Origin: Amanita rubescens
Lineage: Eukaryota > Basidiomycota > Agaricomycetes > Agaricales > Amanitaceae
Direction: 5' to 3'
DNA: 64,000 bases
NCBI GenBank assembly: GCA_015039365.1
Contig: WION01000208.1
Coordinates: 1 to 64,000 of the forward strand
Both the position numbers and the translations under genes were made by a program. This document shows, piece by piece, positions 12,901-23,700 of this stretch; positions within the stretch are counted from its first letter, which is position 1; each line of letters starts with the position of its first letter. The notes under the pieces are model-generated. The model saw nothing but the letters and a program-made list of their open reading frames with translations. It made no database searches and was not told the origin of the DNA.

Positions 12901-13046
12901 TAAGGCAGTCAAAGATCAAAAGATCCTTTAAACGAGAAGACATCAATATGTTGGACTCGTGGAATCTTTTAGAAACATTAATGGATGAAAACAAATTCCT
13001 AGTAGAATTCATTAAGAAGAAATGGCGGATAAATATTCTAGGATAA
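6951..13046 (+). CDS. Copia-1 Gag-Pol polyprotein
   Basis: A single 2031-residue frame. The N-terminal Gag starts with a UBN2/DUF4219-like motif (LKGDNYRLWARKMTAYL). An RG-rich box near residues 261-285 stands where a zinc knuckle is usual; I see no CCHC. Protease has DSGA with D534. The integrase zinc region (HKRLGHPG, CEGCLKGK) is near 695-745, with catalytic D764, D825 and E861 (DD35E). A long charged linker follows. Reverse transcriptase has D1508 and YVDD at 1593-1596. RNase H (DADWASD, STEAEY) is near 1757-1800. About 125 residues continue past the usual DLMTKNL end, a basic tail of unknown role. No stop or frameshift is present. Confidence 0.93.
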   Translation: MSEDSASLSTVPLLKGDNYRLWARKMTAYLQVKGIYKYMRDSFIQPLDLNATEQATLEAHNFDAVLPAEAGEAPLPAPIPANIQALLDQRDTYLEWLSDNEKALGSIMLRLSDSIAEIYDTGAHLNARVLWVALRQRYGDTGRTGTFNEFQAALDWKLDERRDPEQSLNEIIAKFERLTGQGFSLPKEQKAMIIVRGVPHRWDNFVGAVLATAPAAGLTVQHVAIQIREEWRRRHSSVAHTTAQMARGDLQQRIGGQAPWQGRGRGRGRGRGGFRGRGRGRGGFQPYTPQNQQPVVGAGNAPRLPEQQQQWQGQMTNQTRGRNWQRNRQLRQTAKANRAAARADAHQTTSGMTYTGQNQTQYTAAPAILGHHSIVPFVQGSSTGRIEEVTPMQEEPLIEGAYDDQPNDNFTAFDDYDMKNYDDSAYDDYYNDEWVKSYFSTDWANSYSVDVCKTISDSVIVYNMECNKNSCKSKNVPMRVSPISPNYKNKIHIAYPMHTTGNQHQHIICAGRTDNCKCPSCCTERTGETLWMCDSGASEHFTFNLNDFSDYKPFDKVKLVKTADGTSDLIGQGTVIFIHKLSNGTSHLVKLYPVLYMPRLNIRLVSNGMLCKQGLLASQDDQRITFSYKDGKKEIYLEASYRNQDTLTLCTGRIIHKNVHKVPPFFERESVNTYTHIDKAPPVETYTVNESVSTYDIWHKRLGHPGKDVFQHLKGHVKGFEKGDLPKPSPNLRCEGCLKGKMKAKTYKESKKRASRPLEMIHMDLKEFPTQSYHKYKYILVVVDDYSSYVWIGFLKHKSDTTEVFQRWFTKVSALNKRILYLRSDRGGEFVNKAFKDFLDKNGIQHQTLAPHIHQQNGRAERMIQTLNDKSEAMRLDACIPRSWWEFSIETAVHVYNRTPIVRGNWKTPWELLYSSLPDVQYFKVFGCEAWVFIPVEKRSDKLSPKSELMTFVGYELGSKAYKFMDSNNALVISAQATFFEDRFPRKGKSDIIITKDLAPILLDNRDTNNGIPSPSPVRGRQFGRRRTQSPLPADSVEGGDPESDSSSSSGHSGDKPASVKRESLSPLSDGLKTPSWGLKSRSPTPDEADKPDSPDIRKGSTMDDLRRRFQETMRNIDDELEDLEAGERTRLLEQNSGLRDRHTNIDICRRNADEIMKRFVPDRSPPRTNTREQVLDIRKRLAERFAPDRNLERTDKDRKSISEFKKEIDEQIPMPDLTFNKVRMEFGKRSTVQKPINPADYIPETIRPSSKAMGKRRERSKSLDRSHRPRSKQRLNEPTPVAPPPAVVPRRSNRVPKPIIRKDNAYGEKKAVEIEKEILRQRDLIKYQIDNYENDFGGRIPNKDAAARFNPTAKTPPSRSMDIDPKATMARMIKECGNDFMHFLLANMIPREEIRTYQYRDIYKIKGENIDLYKQWRTAMEDEFKSLQNRDIWELMELPKGRNPIKCRWVYDIKSDGRKKARLVAKGFSQRLGLDYDETFSPVARYETIRLLLATSALENWDIEALDVKTAFLYGDLDEEIYMQQPEGFIIKGQESKVYKLKKAIYGLKQASYAWNKQADKSLKSLGFKRCLADSGIYVRTTDKDITICVIYVDDILFIGDKTETISYIKKEFMKMWECRDLGKVKEYLGIRINYDRAIGTLVIDQAAYAKTVVERFGLLNCKPVSTPLPAGYVPAKNTSEASSEDRSYYQQIIGSLLYLALGTRPDIAYAVILMSQFSVNPSYDHIQRALYIVKYIAHTLDTRITYSRNGKGFVAYADADWASDRETRVSVTGYALTLAGGAVCWVSRKQKTVALSSTEAEYMAMSDASRQIMWVLNLYQELGFPLGGIDLLCDNQGAIFLASNPAQQHKSKHISIRYHYIRERVEQKEINLYYVPTNQQIADLMTKNLNREKIQFFINELGITVNVTPYPTIKMHSASHWIHLSAEGLNGVEATFMYTNKRQNFIRDMLDPKVPKDTFMNRKEDLLPKPVRDRIMKIYEPIRQSKIKRSFKREDINMLDSWNLLETLMDENKFLVEFIKKKWRINILG

Positions 13047-13050
13047 CTTA

Positions 13051-13061
13051 GCGAGGGGGTG
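13051..13061 (+). promoter_or_regulatory. Polypurine tract of Copia-1
   Basis: GCGAGGGGGTG lies directly before the 3' LTR. It is the expected RNase H-resistant primer for plus-strand DNA synthesis. Confidence 0.8.
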
Positions 13062-13465
13062 TGACGAAGTTATCTTATCTAATCTAAGATAACAATGAGA
13101 TCTTATCTTATCTGCTTACTAAGCAGATTAGGATATATATAGATAGAACCTTGTAGAAGGTTCTAGTACGCTTGCGTCATCCTTACTGTGGATGGCGCCA
13201 TATGACACCATAGCTGCGCATGACATCAGCGCAGCTCCATATTTCCATATATGAGTATGACATATGTAGTTACATATATTTACCTATGTTGTTACCTATT
13301 AGGACACAGACAGTATATAAACCTGCTATGTACCGTAGAATAGGAACAAGCTCTCTTAACCTCCTACCACCATCTTCTCAGCTGAGTGGTCAGCTACTGT
13401 ACACATCGGGTAAGCTATCGCTTTAACTCCTCGACGCTGCGCTACTGGGCGTTTCCCTTTCGTCA
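13062..13465 (+). repeat. 3' LTR of Copia-1
   Basis: A 404-bp LTR preceded by the polypurine tract at 13051-13061 and followed by the target duplication ACGAC. Confidence 0.95.
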
Positions 13466-15369
13466 ACGACAAGTCCAAAGATACAATGACCCAGATTTCT
13501 GAAGCCAGTTCACATGATGCAGAAAGTAATGCATCGTATGAAAGAATCAAGGCTGCCTCGAAGATCAATAAGGAAGTAAGAGATCAATCGCATTTTTTGT
13601 AATCATGAATGCTAATAACCACTCAGCCTAGACGTAAACATAATCGCAGAGGTCATGATGACCGTACGCAAGACATTCGTGCATGTTTTGAAGCGGAGAA
13701 GCGCCTGGTGAATGGTGTCGAAAGGGATGGGCACATATGTCAATTATGTCGGAAGATTGGAATCTCTGAAGAGAATAGCTTTTTCTTGGGTTCAAATTCC
13801 TCGCTAAGAACCCATATCCGCAGGTATGTGACATCGATAGTCGTTTATGGATGGCCTTTGACAAATGTATTGTGCAGGTCTTGGAGTACTCATGGTGAAG
13901 GCTATCTCAATGCTTGTAAAGCTGAAAATATTGAACCAAACCCACGAGCAGTGCACCAAACCGATGACAGCGATGATGATGGAGTTGCGCAAACTAAGCT
14001 AGATGGATTTGTTCAGCGCACGCCAAAATGGACCCGGGATGGATTAAAGGAGTATATAATGAATTGGGTGATCGCGATGGATCAGGTGCTTCGATTCAAG
14101 CCCTATACGTGCATGCGCATCAGACTAACATCATTTGAGGCCTTTGAAGGAGTTGATCACCCAACCTTTCGAGCTATGCTGAAGTATCAGCAGCCATCAA
14201 CACTGGAGTCAGACATTCCTCACCGAACGCTTGTGTCCGAGGACGTCATGTACAAGGCTGACCTTGTCCAATTCCGTATTGGCCAGCACTTCAAGGTAAG
14301 TCAGCCGGGCTTCCTTCTAAATCTTTGGATAACGCTAATGCTCATTCTAAGAACATCACAAGTGAAATCTCGCTCACCTTTGACTTATGGACCTCAAGGC
14401 CTTATGATCCATACCTGGGCATCACGGCCCATTATATTGACACACCAGCAGATCGCCATAGCGAATGGGAACTCAAAACTGTGACCCTCGGTTATACCGT
14501 TGTAGAAGGCAACCACAGCGGGGCGAATATTGCTGCTCACATTATACAGGTGCTTGATAAATACGGTATCCGAGAAAAGGTAGACATATACAGCGTTATC
14601 TTAGGTCCTACAATGCTAATCTACATGTCTAAACACTAGATTGGTTGGTGCACGGCGGACAATGCCTCAGTTAACAACAAAACAGTCAAGTGCCTTAGTG
14701 AATACAAGGGTGTCAATACCAGTAAACACCCTTGGGATGCTCGTCAGCGCCGAGGCCGGTATGTATGAACATCAGCTAGGATCATGTGAATCTAATATTT
14801 TACGTGCATCAGCTGTGTGGAACACACCATCCATCTGGCGGCGAAAGCATTCATTGATGCGCTACATCCTAAATGGGAGAAAAGAGTGCACCGCACCGCC
14901 TTGGGCAATGCTGACGAAGATGACGAAGAAGGGGGCTACGGTGAAGATGGTTGGGTAGTGGATTATGTGGATGCTATACCTTGCCCAGCAGAAAAGGAAC
15001 CAGTTGCGGTACCCACTTCCGGCGACCAAATGGAACTGGAGCCTGAAGAGTTTGAACCTGGCGATACGCTCGGTAAACTCCTTGCGCTCATAACCCAGGT
15101 TAGCCTCAGAAATCATTATTCAACTCATAATAACCATATACATTGCAGATTCGCGCATCGCCTCAAGCGAAGGCATATTTTAAGGTCGTCTGCAAGGATA
15201 GTGCTGCAGAGTCCGGTCAAAGACCGGAGTAGGACCGATAAAAGACCGGACCACAGCTCGGTCTTTTTCGGTCCCGTCTTGGTCCCGGTCCCGGTCTTTC
15301 GTTTTCTCAAGATCCTGAGGACTGGCCGGGACCGGTCAGGACCGGTCCCGACTGATCTTATCGGCTCTC

Positions 15370-15940
15370 TGCTCTCTCCCTCGTGAATCTGTACTCTCAG
15401 CTCTCGGCACACCAGGCTCTCTCGCCAGCCATCTTTCGTGGACTCAACAAGCTCTCTCGCACCTGGGCCCCAGCTCTCTCTCACACCCAACTCTCTCGCA
15501 CACCCCGGCCCCCAGCTCTATCGCACATGCCAGTTCTCTTGCACCCGCACACACACACACACTCTCTCTCTTGACACGCATCCCAGCTCTCTCTCACGTG
15601 CAACCCAGTGCGCGCTCGCTGCTCTCTCTCTCGCTCCTGGGCCCCAGCTCTCTCTTGCACCCAACTCTCTCACACACCCCGGTAGCTCTCTCGCACACGC
15701 TGGCTCTCTTGCACCCACACGCCAGCTCTCTCTCTCTCTCTCATCCTTCCCAGCTCTCTCTCACGTGCAACCCAGTGTGCTCTCTCTCTCGCACTTGGGC
15801 CCCAGCTCTCTCTCGCACCCCAACTCTCTCGCACACCCCAGCTCTCTCGCACATGCACCCCGAGCCTCTCTCTCATGCACCCCATCTCTCGCGCCTGCGT
15901 CCCAGCTTTCTCTCGCACCCCAACTCTCTCGCACACCCCA
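15370..15940. repeat. CTCTCTCGCACCCCAG simple-repeat block
   Basis: Low-complexity interior of the hAT MITE, with degenerate units of CTCTCTCGCAC plus CCCAG or CCCAA. It continues at 26555-26760 on the far side of the Gypsy insertion. Long frames read through it are artefacts of the repeat. Confidence 0.85.
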
Positions 15941-16392
15941 TGTTACAAACTCGTTAATCTCAACCTAAGTTGCAACGACAACTCTAGTCACGATTACAAG
16001 TCTTAAGTCAAACGTTAAGATTATAAGTTCAATACTAAGTCAGGACGTTGACTTAGGATCTGAGGACGATTGTGGTAGATGAGTTAAGAGTAAGGTTATA
16101 TTGCCAGACGACAATAAACAGCTAAGTCGAACTTAGGGTTCGACTCTAGAATACATGAAGTACTTATACTAGCAAGTACAAAGAGACGTACTAATTAATG
16201 AATAAAGGTAAGTACGAATGTAGGTATAAGGACGGCGTCATATGTGGAATAAGGAATGGTATAAGTAAGTAAACGAGCTTGTCCATACGAATCGAGCATA
16301 AGGGGTGAGACGGATAAGGTATGCATAAAGAAAATGAACATGTCCGACGTGTCATGTAAGCATAATGCGGGAGTCCGTACCGTGTTGTAACA
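15941..16392 (-). repeat. 3' LTR of Gypsy element
   Basis: A 452-bp LTR matching 26092-26549 apart from a 6-bp deletion and scattered changes. On the minus strand it is preceded by a purine-rich tract. Confidence 0.93.
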
Positions 16393-16432
16393 CTAGCTCT
16401 CCCCTACGTTGTTGACCGCAACAACAAACCAT

Positions 16433-19400
16433 CTAAGTGTTCATATTGTGCATGGCGTCGTCGTCGTGCTGATAGCCGTAATCGCCATATAGGTCACAGG
16501 CGTCGTCGTCGGCTCCGTCGCACTGTCGTCCATTGACGCATGCCTGACACTGTGACGCATGGTGCGCCTTCTTCTTTCCCTTCTTCTTTGGCTGGTGAGG
16601 GCGGCGGCTAGTGGAAGCAGGGGTATTGGCGGTATCTGTGGTAACTCGAGAACGTCCTTTCTTCTTAGTGGAAGGACCGGGCGTCGGATCGTGTCGGCGC
16701 GTGGGAGCGCGTGTAGATAGAGTAGACACAGGAGGAATTGCAGTAGCGAGATGGTGATCCTCAGAGGCATGTTTACCTTGGCAGTGGATGCAACGGTTGT
16801 AGCGGTGGGGGCGCTGATTGGCGGCATTAGTCATACTGCGGGTCGTAGGTCGTCGAGAAGGCGGAGTGTCGTTTCGTCGAGTAGTGGGGACAGGAATATT
16901 CCAGACTCCGTGGCGAATAACGGTGGTGGTTGGGGGTGATGCGGATCGAGGAGGAGGAGGAGCCTTCTTATCTCGTTTCGGTTCTTCCTCAATGAGATCG
17001 CCTGTTGTACGGATTCGGCGATGAAGATCGAGATCACTGATCGCATTATTGATCTGCGCAATGTGGTCGCTAGTGAGTTGATGCAAGGGAACTCCATCTG
17101 CGAATTCGGCTGTGGTCCATTCCGTGTCTCCTTGGATACTGGACAAGAGATCTCGGATCTTTCCGGTGAGGCACCAGATTTCTCTTGATTTATGATCTGT
17201 CTCCATAATGCATCTAGTTGCTCGGTGTCGGTCGGGTGTAGCTTCGGTAGCGCGAAACCAATGGTTGACAGCGATCCTGTTATTCTGATCGTGAGGTTGT
17301 ATTTTTAGTCCAAACCTTTGGTCGTCAATGCTTTCTATAGCAAGGATGATATAGCGCTCGATGTCAGCCGTGAGAAGTCGTCGTAATAGATCTATCGCCA
17401 GTTGATCTAGATTTCCTCCTTTCGGATGAATGTCTTCCCAATATAGTGACGTAACGTTTACAAACGTTTCGATTAAATCGGCACAGTGATAATTATACTG
17501 ATCTCGGGCTTGACCGGCAAGGGTAGTGGCGGTTCGGAAATCCATGAGGAGTCGCCAGATTCGAGCTATCCTTTCTTGGTCAAAGATGTCGACCTGTAAT
17601 CTAGCGGCGTTACAGATCAGAGTGATGCGGTCTCTAACCTTGGTGTAAGTAGTAATTCCGTGATAACTGAGATAGAGATCGGGGGCGGTTCGTACGACGG
17701 GGCCAGCCATATCGCGGTTAGTCCCATCTGTACCGTGACTCTGGTCGTTGCCTCGAATAGATTCGTTATGAGATTGAGTCGAAGCGTGACCGGCAAGTAC
17801 CGTCTCTCTATGTAAGGTAACGCTAATGTCTTCAGCGTTTCTAGGTGGAATCGGTCGGCTATTGCGATCTTCCGTAATTCGTCCAGGTACAGCCAGAGTT
17901 TCTGATGTTCCGTGGTGGGTTTCCTGGGTTTCGGTGGGAGTGATCGGGATCGTCTGAGACGAGGTTTGGTCGGAAGATCCGTGGGGAACATCAACGAAGT
18001 CGTTCGGGTCAGCGTCTTCTTCGTCGGTGTCGGTGGTATGAAGAACGAGTCGGGGTCGGTGGGGTCCAGCGGAGGTGGTGAATCGGGTGTCGATAGGAGG
18101 TCTTTACTGTCCCCCCCCTATTCCGATCGGAGTCCGATCGGAGTCTGAGGAGTCCTATAGGAGTCACATCGGAATTTATTACAAATGAGATTACATTAAC
18201 ATTACAAATTTTTTGACACTACATTTTTCAATCGGACTGGTATCGGATGAATAGGAAGCCTTCCGACGGACTCGAATAGGACATAGGACTCTAATAGGAC
18301 TATTCCTATAGGACTCCGCTTTTTAATGTAGTCTTTGTAGTCTCATTTGTAATACCACCATTTGCCAAGAGTACTGTGTGACCGTGGGAAATTTTGGAAA
18401 AAAATTGTGAAAAATGCAGAAAAATCATGTAATCAGATTAGTTTGTAAATGAACATGCCAAACAATGCCAAACTCAAGTTATTTGCAAAATACTGTTTTA
18501 AACGCTTCATGTTGAAAAATTGAATGGCTGCCAAAAATCTGGAAAAATCCGGAAAAATCATGTGATCAGATTAGTGTGGAAATGGACATGCCAAACAATG
18601 CCAAACTCAAGATATTTGCAAAATACTGTTTTAAACACTTCATGTTGAAAATTTGAAAGGCTGCTAAAAATCTTGAAAAATCTGGAAAAATCATGTGATC
18701 AAGATGGTGCAAGAATCATGCTCCAGAACAGAGCCTTTGAAACCCAAGATATTTGTAATTAATTCTTCAGATATAATGGAGAGAAATTTGATAGGTTGCC
18801 AAAACATCTTGTGACTTTGTACAAGGGCCCCTGGTCACATTGATAAGACAAACCACTGGAGGTGTGGGGTCAGGGAAACTTCAAACATATTAGGTAAAAC
18901 AATAGAATATCATAGTCTTAGGTTTGAGGCAATTCTGGAACAGAGCATGGACAACAAAGTTATAGTATAACTACTAGTAAAGGTGAGACTGACTGATATT
19001 GGCCTATAGGGCACTGTACCTAACTTCAAATTACTAATAGTACTTGTGATTGGAGGTAGCTGATAATGATCATGATAGTAGGACACTCAGTGTGGCAGGG
19101 CACAGGTGCCAGATAGTGTTGCCATTGTGATTGGAACTTTGGAAGTTGATACTAATTACATGATGTCACTGAGCCACCATTCTGTTACTAATAGTATTGA
19201 CTCCCACATTATGCATGCCTGATTAGTTTTGGAAGTGACAGACCCTCTTATGTATCTCTACTTACTCATCAAGTTATCTATCATTGTCCACACTTTGTTC
19301 AATTTCTGTCTGAAACATCCAAAGACTCTATCCTACTATTGTATTAGCACTCATCATATCATCATTCTCTTAGTATTTGAGTTAACCATTGCTGAGTTAA

Positions 19401-20699
19401 CTTTGCCACATGCTTCTAGTGTGGAAGCTTAGTACATCAGCTAACACAGCAAAAGTCTGATCATAGCCTTGTCTGATGTTGTCTGATGCTTAAGTGTCTC
19501 TCACTGCTCAGATGGTTAGACAGTCAGACAAGTCAGACAACTTATGAAACACTGTCTGTTAGACAGTCAGATAATCAGTGTGTCAGCATCTGTCAGTGCC
19601 TATTAGATAGTCAGACAACCAGATAATTAGTGCATTAACATCTGTCAGTGCCTGTCAGATAGTCAGACAGTCAGACAATTATTAATATGGTTCTAACAAC
19701 CACAACTCACTGTGTACCCGGCATCACCAAATAACCAAGAACTCATCTCCACCTGCTTTCACCCCTTGACTTCAATACATACATAATCACAAATCCCTCA
19801 TATTTACCTATGACAATCATAGGTGATTGGTGGTCATTGGTTGTTGCTGGCAACAAACATGTGGGATTGTGGAACTAAAACTAGATCGTCACTTCAACAC
19901 TCTGCACTGCACCCCCAGCAGCCACTGCCATGTGCATGTTGCCAATGTCCTTGACCTCAGCAGCCTCTACTCACCACTCAAGTCACATTACTGAAACTGA
20001 CTTTCACCACTGCCAGCCCTTTCTAACTGATCACACATATGTACTACATTGATCATCACCAGCCAGACACACCCAAATTGTGTTGGGTTCAACTATGGCT
20101 TTGCAGGTGGTCACATGGAGTGGTGATACATTCTTTTACATTTACCTAGAATTTGGCTCAGATTTGTGTCCTAATTCTTGCATGACCTTGTGTGCATTTT
20201 TCAAGATCACACTTGCATCTGAAAAGTATTTTGCAAATATGTCAAGTTTGCCATTGTTTGGTTTTATAATTCTTAGATAACCTGGATCACATGAATTTTC
20301 CGCATTTTTTCAGTATTTTTTTGAATTTATTCTGCAAGTTAAAGATGCCTAATACAAATAAACATAAATAAACAATGCCAAACATCATTCCCTATTTTTA
20401 AGGATTTTGGATTTCTTTTGCAAGTTAAAGATGCCTAATATAAATAAACATAAACAAACAATGCCAAACATGTTTCCTACCATTTTACATTTTTTTACAT
20501 TTTATCAGAAAGTGATCAGAGTCCTATAGGAGTCCTATAGGAGTCATAGGAGTCTGTCGGAGTCTAATCGGACTGGGGGGGGAGTGTAAAGTACTGTGTC
20601 GATAGTCTCTCCAGCATAGAATTCGGACCAGGGGAAGTGCTGAACGGTGTTGGTGGTGTCGTTTCCATTCTGCATAGTAACTTGGTATGTGAATGGCAT
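16433..20699 (-). pseudogene. Third ORF of the Gypsy element, after pol
   Basis: The pol stop is followed after one base by an ATG (TAAGATG, ATG at 20699), opening MPFTYQVTMQNGND. The frame is cut by a TIR element at 18107-20586. It continues at 18104 in the same phase and stays open to a stop at 16433, about 590 codons in all. Excision with a single TA leaves an in-frame TAA at the join, so continuity is not proven. The C-terminal part has CIHCQGKHASEDHH and CQACVNGRQC, cysteine/histidine clusters like degenerate zinc knuckles, within basic Pro/Thr/Ser-rich sequence. The middle is helical (RIARIWRLLMDF). I recognise no family. A nucleic-acid-binding accessory protein is a guess. Confidence 0.6.
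18107..20586. mobile_element. TIR/foldback element, non-coding, inserted in the Gypsy third ORF
   Basis: The ends are imperfect inverted repeats CTGTCCCCCCCC and CACTCCCCCCCC, followed by GATCGGAGTC/TATAGGAGTC-type repeats. A TA lies at each outer edge (18105-18106 and 20587-20588), the target-duplication size of Tc1/mariner-like elements. Subterminal regions near 18420-18700 and 20150-20330 are also inverted copies (sharing CATGTGATC, ATTTGCAAAATACT). Direct ~145-bp repeats start near 18405 and 18546, and 19490-19690 is rich in TCAGACAG. No transposase frame is visible. Confidence 0.75.
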
Positions 20700-20700
20700 C

Positions 20701-23700
20701 TTAGAGTTTCCTTCGTCTTTTATATTCTAGAAGGAGGTCTTCCATATGCGTCAAGTTATTTTCTGGTTCCCATGTGTTTTCGCTGGTGTCATAGCCTTTC
20801 CACTTTACAAGAAATTGTAATTTCCCTCTAAACTTGCGATGTGCAAGCAGTGCTTCTACTTCGTATTCTTGTTCTCCTTCGATTAGATCGGGAGGGGGCC
20901 TCGTTTCCATTGTTCCATGAAAGGAAGTTTCTTTGAACGGCGTTAGTAAGGCAGCATGGAATACGTTATGAATTTTCCATTGTCTTGGCAGCGTGAGACG
21001 ATATGTCACTGGTCCTAAGACTTCTTTAATGGAAAAGGGACCTTCTCGTTTAGGTGCGAGCTTTCTGCTCTGATAAGGAATCTTCAGGTTCCTAGACTCT
21101 AACCATACTTTGTCATTGACTTTGAACGGTTTGGTCTTTCTCGTTGTTCTCTCCATCATCTTAGCTCGTGCTAGATCATGTGCGGCGAGTGCTTCTTCTC
21201 GTGCGCGGAACAGAGAGTTGATGCGGTTATCGGTGGTTGGTGTGTTTGTCTTATTTGAGACAAGGGGAAGTGCAACCGGGGATGTTCCATACATCAATTG
21301 AAAGGGCGATTGTTTCAATGCTTCATGAGTGCGTGAATTATGCGCGAATTGTGCTATTGGTATCATCTTGTTCCAAGTATCTGGTTCATAGGCACAGAAT
21401 ATTCGGAGATAAGCTTCTAATTCGGCGTTATATCGTTCCGTTTGTCCATCAGTCTGTGGATGGAAGGCGGTACTCATTTTGTGTTTGATTTTTAATGAGT
21501 CCATTATGCCGTTAAAGACATGTGATGCGAACTGTGGTCCTCGATCGGAGATCATGATGTCGGGTAGACCGAAGTTTTTGAATACATTCCGAATGTAGAG
21601 GTCGGCGGTTTCGTCGGCGGTGATAGTTTTATTACAAGGCATGAGAATTACTCCCTTTGTAAGTCCTTGATCGACCACGATAAAGATAGAATCAAAACCG
21701 TCACTTATGGGTAAGTCGGTTATGAAATCCATAGTTATTTGTTGGAAGGGTCGGTGTGCGTGAGACTTGATTGGCATCAGAGGTGCGGCGGTAGGGTGAG
21801 TATTTGATTTCATTTGTTGACATGCCGTGCATCCATCAATAAATTGTTTAACCATTTTAGACATTAATGGCCACCAGTAATATTCCTTTAATAAGGCTAG
21901 TGTTTTGAAGAAACCGGGGTGTCCGCTTGTTGGTGATTCATGAAAATCTCTAATAATATCTCGGCGAAGATCGGTGTCAGGAGGGATAAAAGATTTCCCT
22001 TTGTATAGGATTAATTTGTCGTCAAGGGTCCAATCAGAAAGGGCTGTGCGTAAAGGCGGTGTTCCTTTTTCTTTTAGACATTTCTTGATTGATTGAGCGA
22101 ATTCATCTTTGATAGTTATTTCTATTGCTCTGTCACGGAGATCTTCGGCGATTGTGCGAACAAAGAGTTCTTTTGGGAGCATCGTTATTAACTCTTCTGG
22201 TTCGTCTTTTGTCATATGATCGGGTCGGCGGGATAGGGCGTCCGCTATTATTAATTTTGCTCCAGGGACGTGGGTTAATTTAATATTAAATCGAGACAAG
22301 TCGTTCCACCATCGTGCTTGGCGGTTCGTAAGATGTTGTGGTTCTCGATAGTAGAGTAGATTCTTGTGGTCGCAGTGAATAATGACAGGGTGTTCTGCTC
22401 CTTCAAGTAGGTATCTCCATTCGTTGTAAAGAGCGTAGTAAATGGCAAATAACTCTCGGTCGTAGATTTGCCATCGTGTTTCAGTCGGTGTTAAAGCGTG
22501 GGATAGGTATCCGCATGGGTGTAAGTCGCCATTGTCATCTTTTTGCATTAGAACTGCTCCGATAGCGTGGTCTGATGCGTCCGTTTGTAGAATAAAGGGT
22601 TTGTTAACATCGGGCATCATTAAGACAGGTGCGGATGTGAAGCGTTCTTTTAATAGATCAAATGCGACTTGGCATTCTGCGGTCCATGTCCATAATTTGT
22701 TTTTCTTCGTTAGGTCGTGCAGGGGTCGTGCAAGGTGGGCGAATCCGAAAATAAACCTTCGATAGTAGTTTCCGAATCCTAAAAATGATCTAACTTGTTT
22801 AACGGTAGAAGGGGTTGGCCAGTCCCTGATTCCGGCAAGTTTGATCGGGTCCATTTTTATTGTATTTTTGGATATGACGGTGCCTAGAAAATCAACTTCT
22901 TTGGCAGCGAATTTACACTTTTCAAGCTTGAGGTAAAGATCGTGTTTCTGTAATCGTTCAAGTACTTGTTTTGTTCGAATCTCGAGTTCTTCTTTAGTGC
23001 GCGCGTGTATTAGCATGTCATCCATGTAGATGACGAGCCATCCTTTTTCTGTAAAATCCCTGAAATAATCGTCCATCATAGCTTGAAACGTTGCTGGTGA
23101 ATTTCGTAATCCAAAGAACATGACGTTAGGTTCAAATAAACCTCGATTGGTGATAAAGGCGGCTTTCCATCTATCAGATTCCTTGATTTGAACGTTATTA
23201 TATCCCCATCAGATATCCAATTTCGTAAAGTATTCCGAATCTTTGAGTTTGATCATAAGATCGGAGATAAGAGGTAGTGGATATGCATTTGGTTTAGTAT
23301 ATTCGTTCAAATATCGATAGTCTTGGCAGGGTCGTAATTTTTGTGCTTCTTTCTTTTCTACAAAGAAGAAAGGTGATGCCTGCGGTGATTTCGACGGTCT
23401 GATGTAGCCTTTTTCGACGTGTTCTTTAATCCATTCATCCAGTGTGTTCTGCTGTTTCGGAGATAAGGGATAGATTTTTCCTCTTTTTGGTATGAAATCA
23501 TCGCGAAGTTCTATCTGGTGATCCCAAGATCGGCTTTCTGGGAATCGTTCACTTGCTTTTTTCTCGAATACGTCTTTCCATGCCGAGTATTCAGGAGGGA
23601 GCGTGTAAACCTCCTCTGTTTGATGGTATTTGTGTTCCATTTGTTGAGCTGGTGTATATCGTGCGATAGTTACTTGGTCATATTCGTCTTCTGACCAGCT

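Larger units (their letters stand above)
5144..13465 (+). mobile_element. Complete Ty1/Copia LTR retrotransposon (Copia-1)
   Basis: The LTRs are 404 bp each (5144-5547 and 13062-13465), with TG/CA ends and an ACGAC target duplication (5139-5143 and 13466-13470). The primer-binding site GGTTATGGGCCCCGAC follows the 5' LTR, and the polypurine tract GCGAGGGGGTG precedes the 3' LTR. The interior has a ~830-nt structured leader, an upstream reading frame (6381-6944) and one 2031-codon Gag-Pol frame (6951-13046). All catalytic motifs are present and no frame is broken, so the copy could be active. It inserted into the first exon of the hAT gene. Confidence 0.95.

Noticed and set aside
15438..15968. 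Long frames through the CTCTCTCGCACCCCAG block on both strands
   Set aside because: Pure simple-repeat translation inside a MITE; no start context, domain or conservation.
17617..17994. 125-codon minus frame overlapping the start of the Gypsy third ORF
   Set aside because: It begins on a TTG. The other frame (continuous through DEEDADPNDFVDVP into MAGPVV) runs unbroken for over 550 codons and is the better reading.
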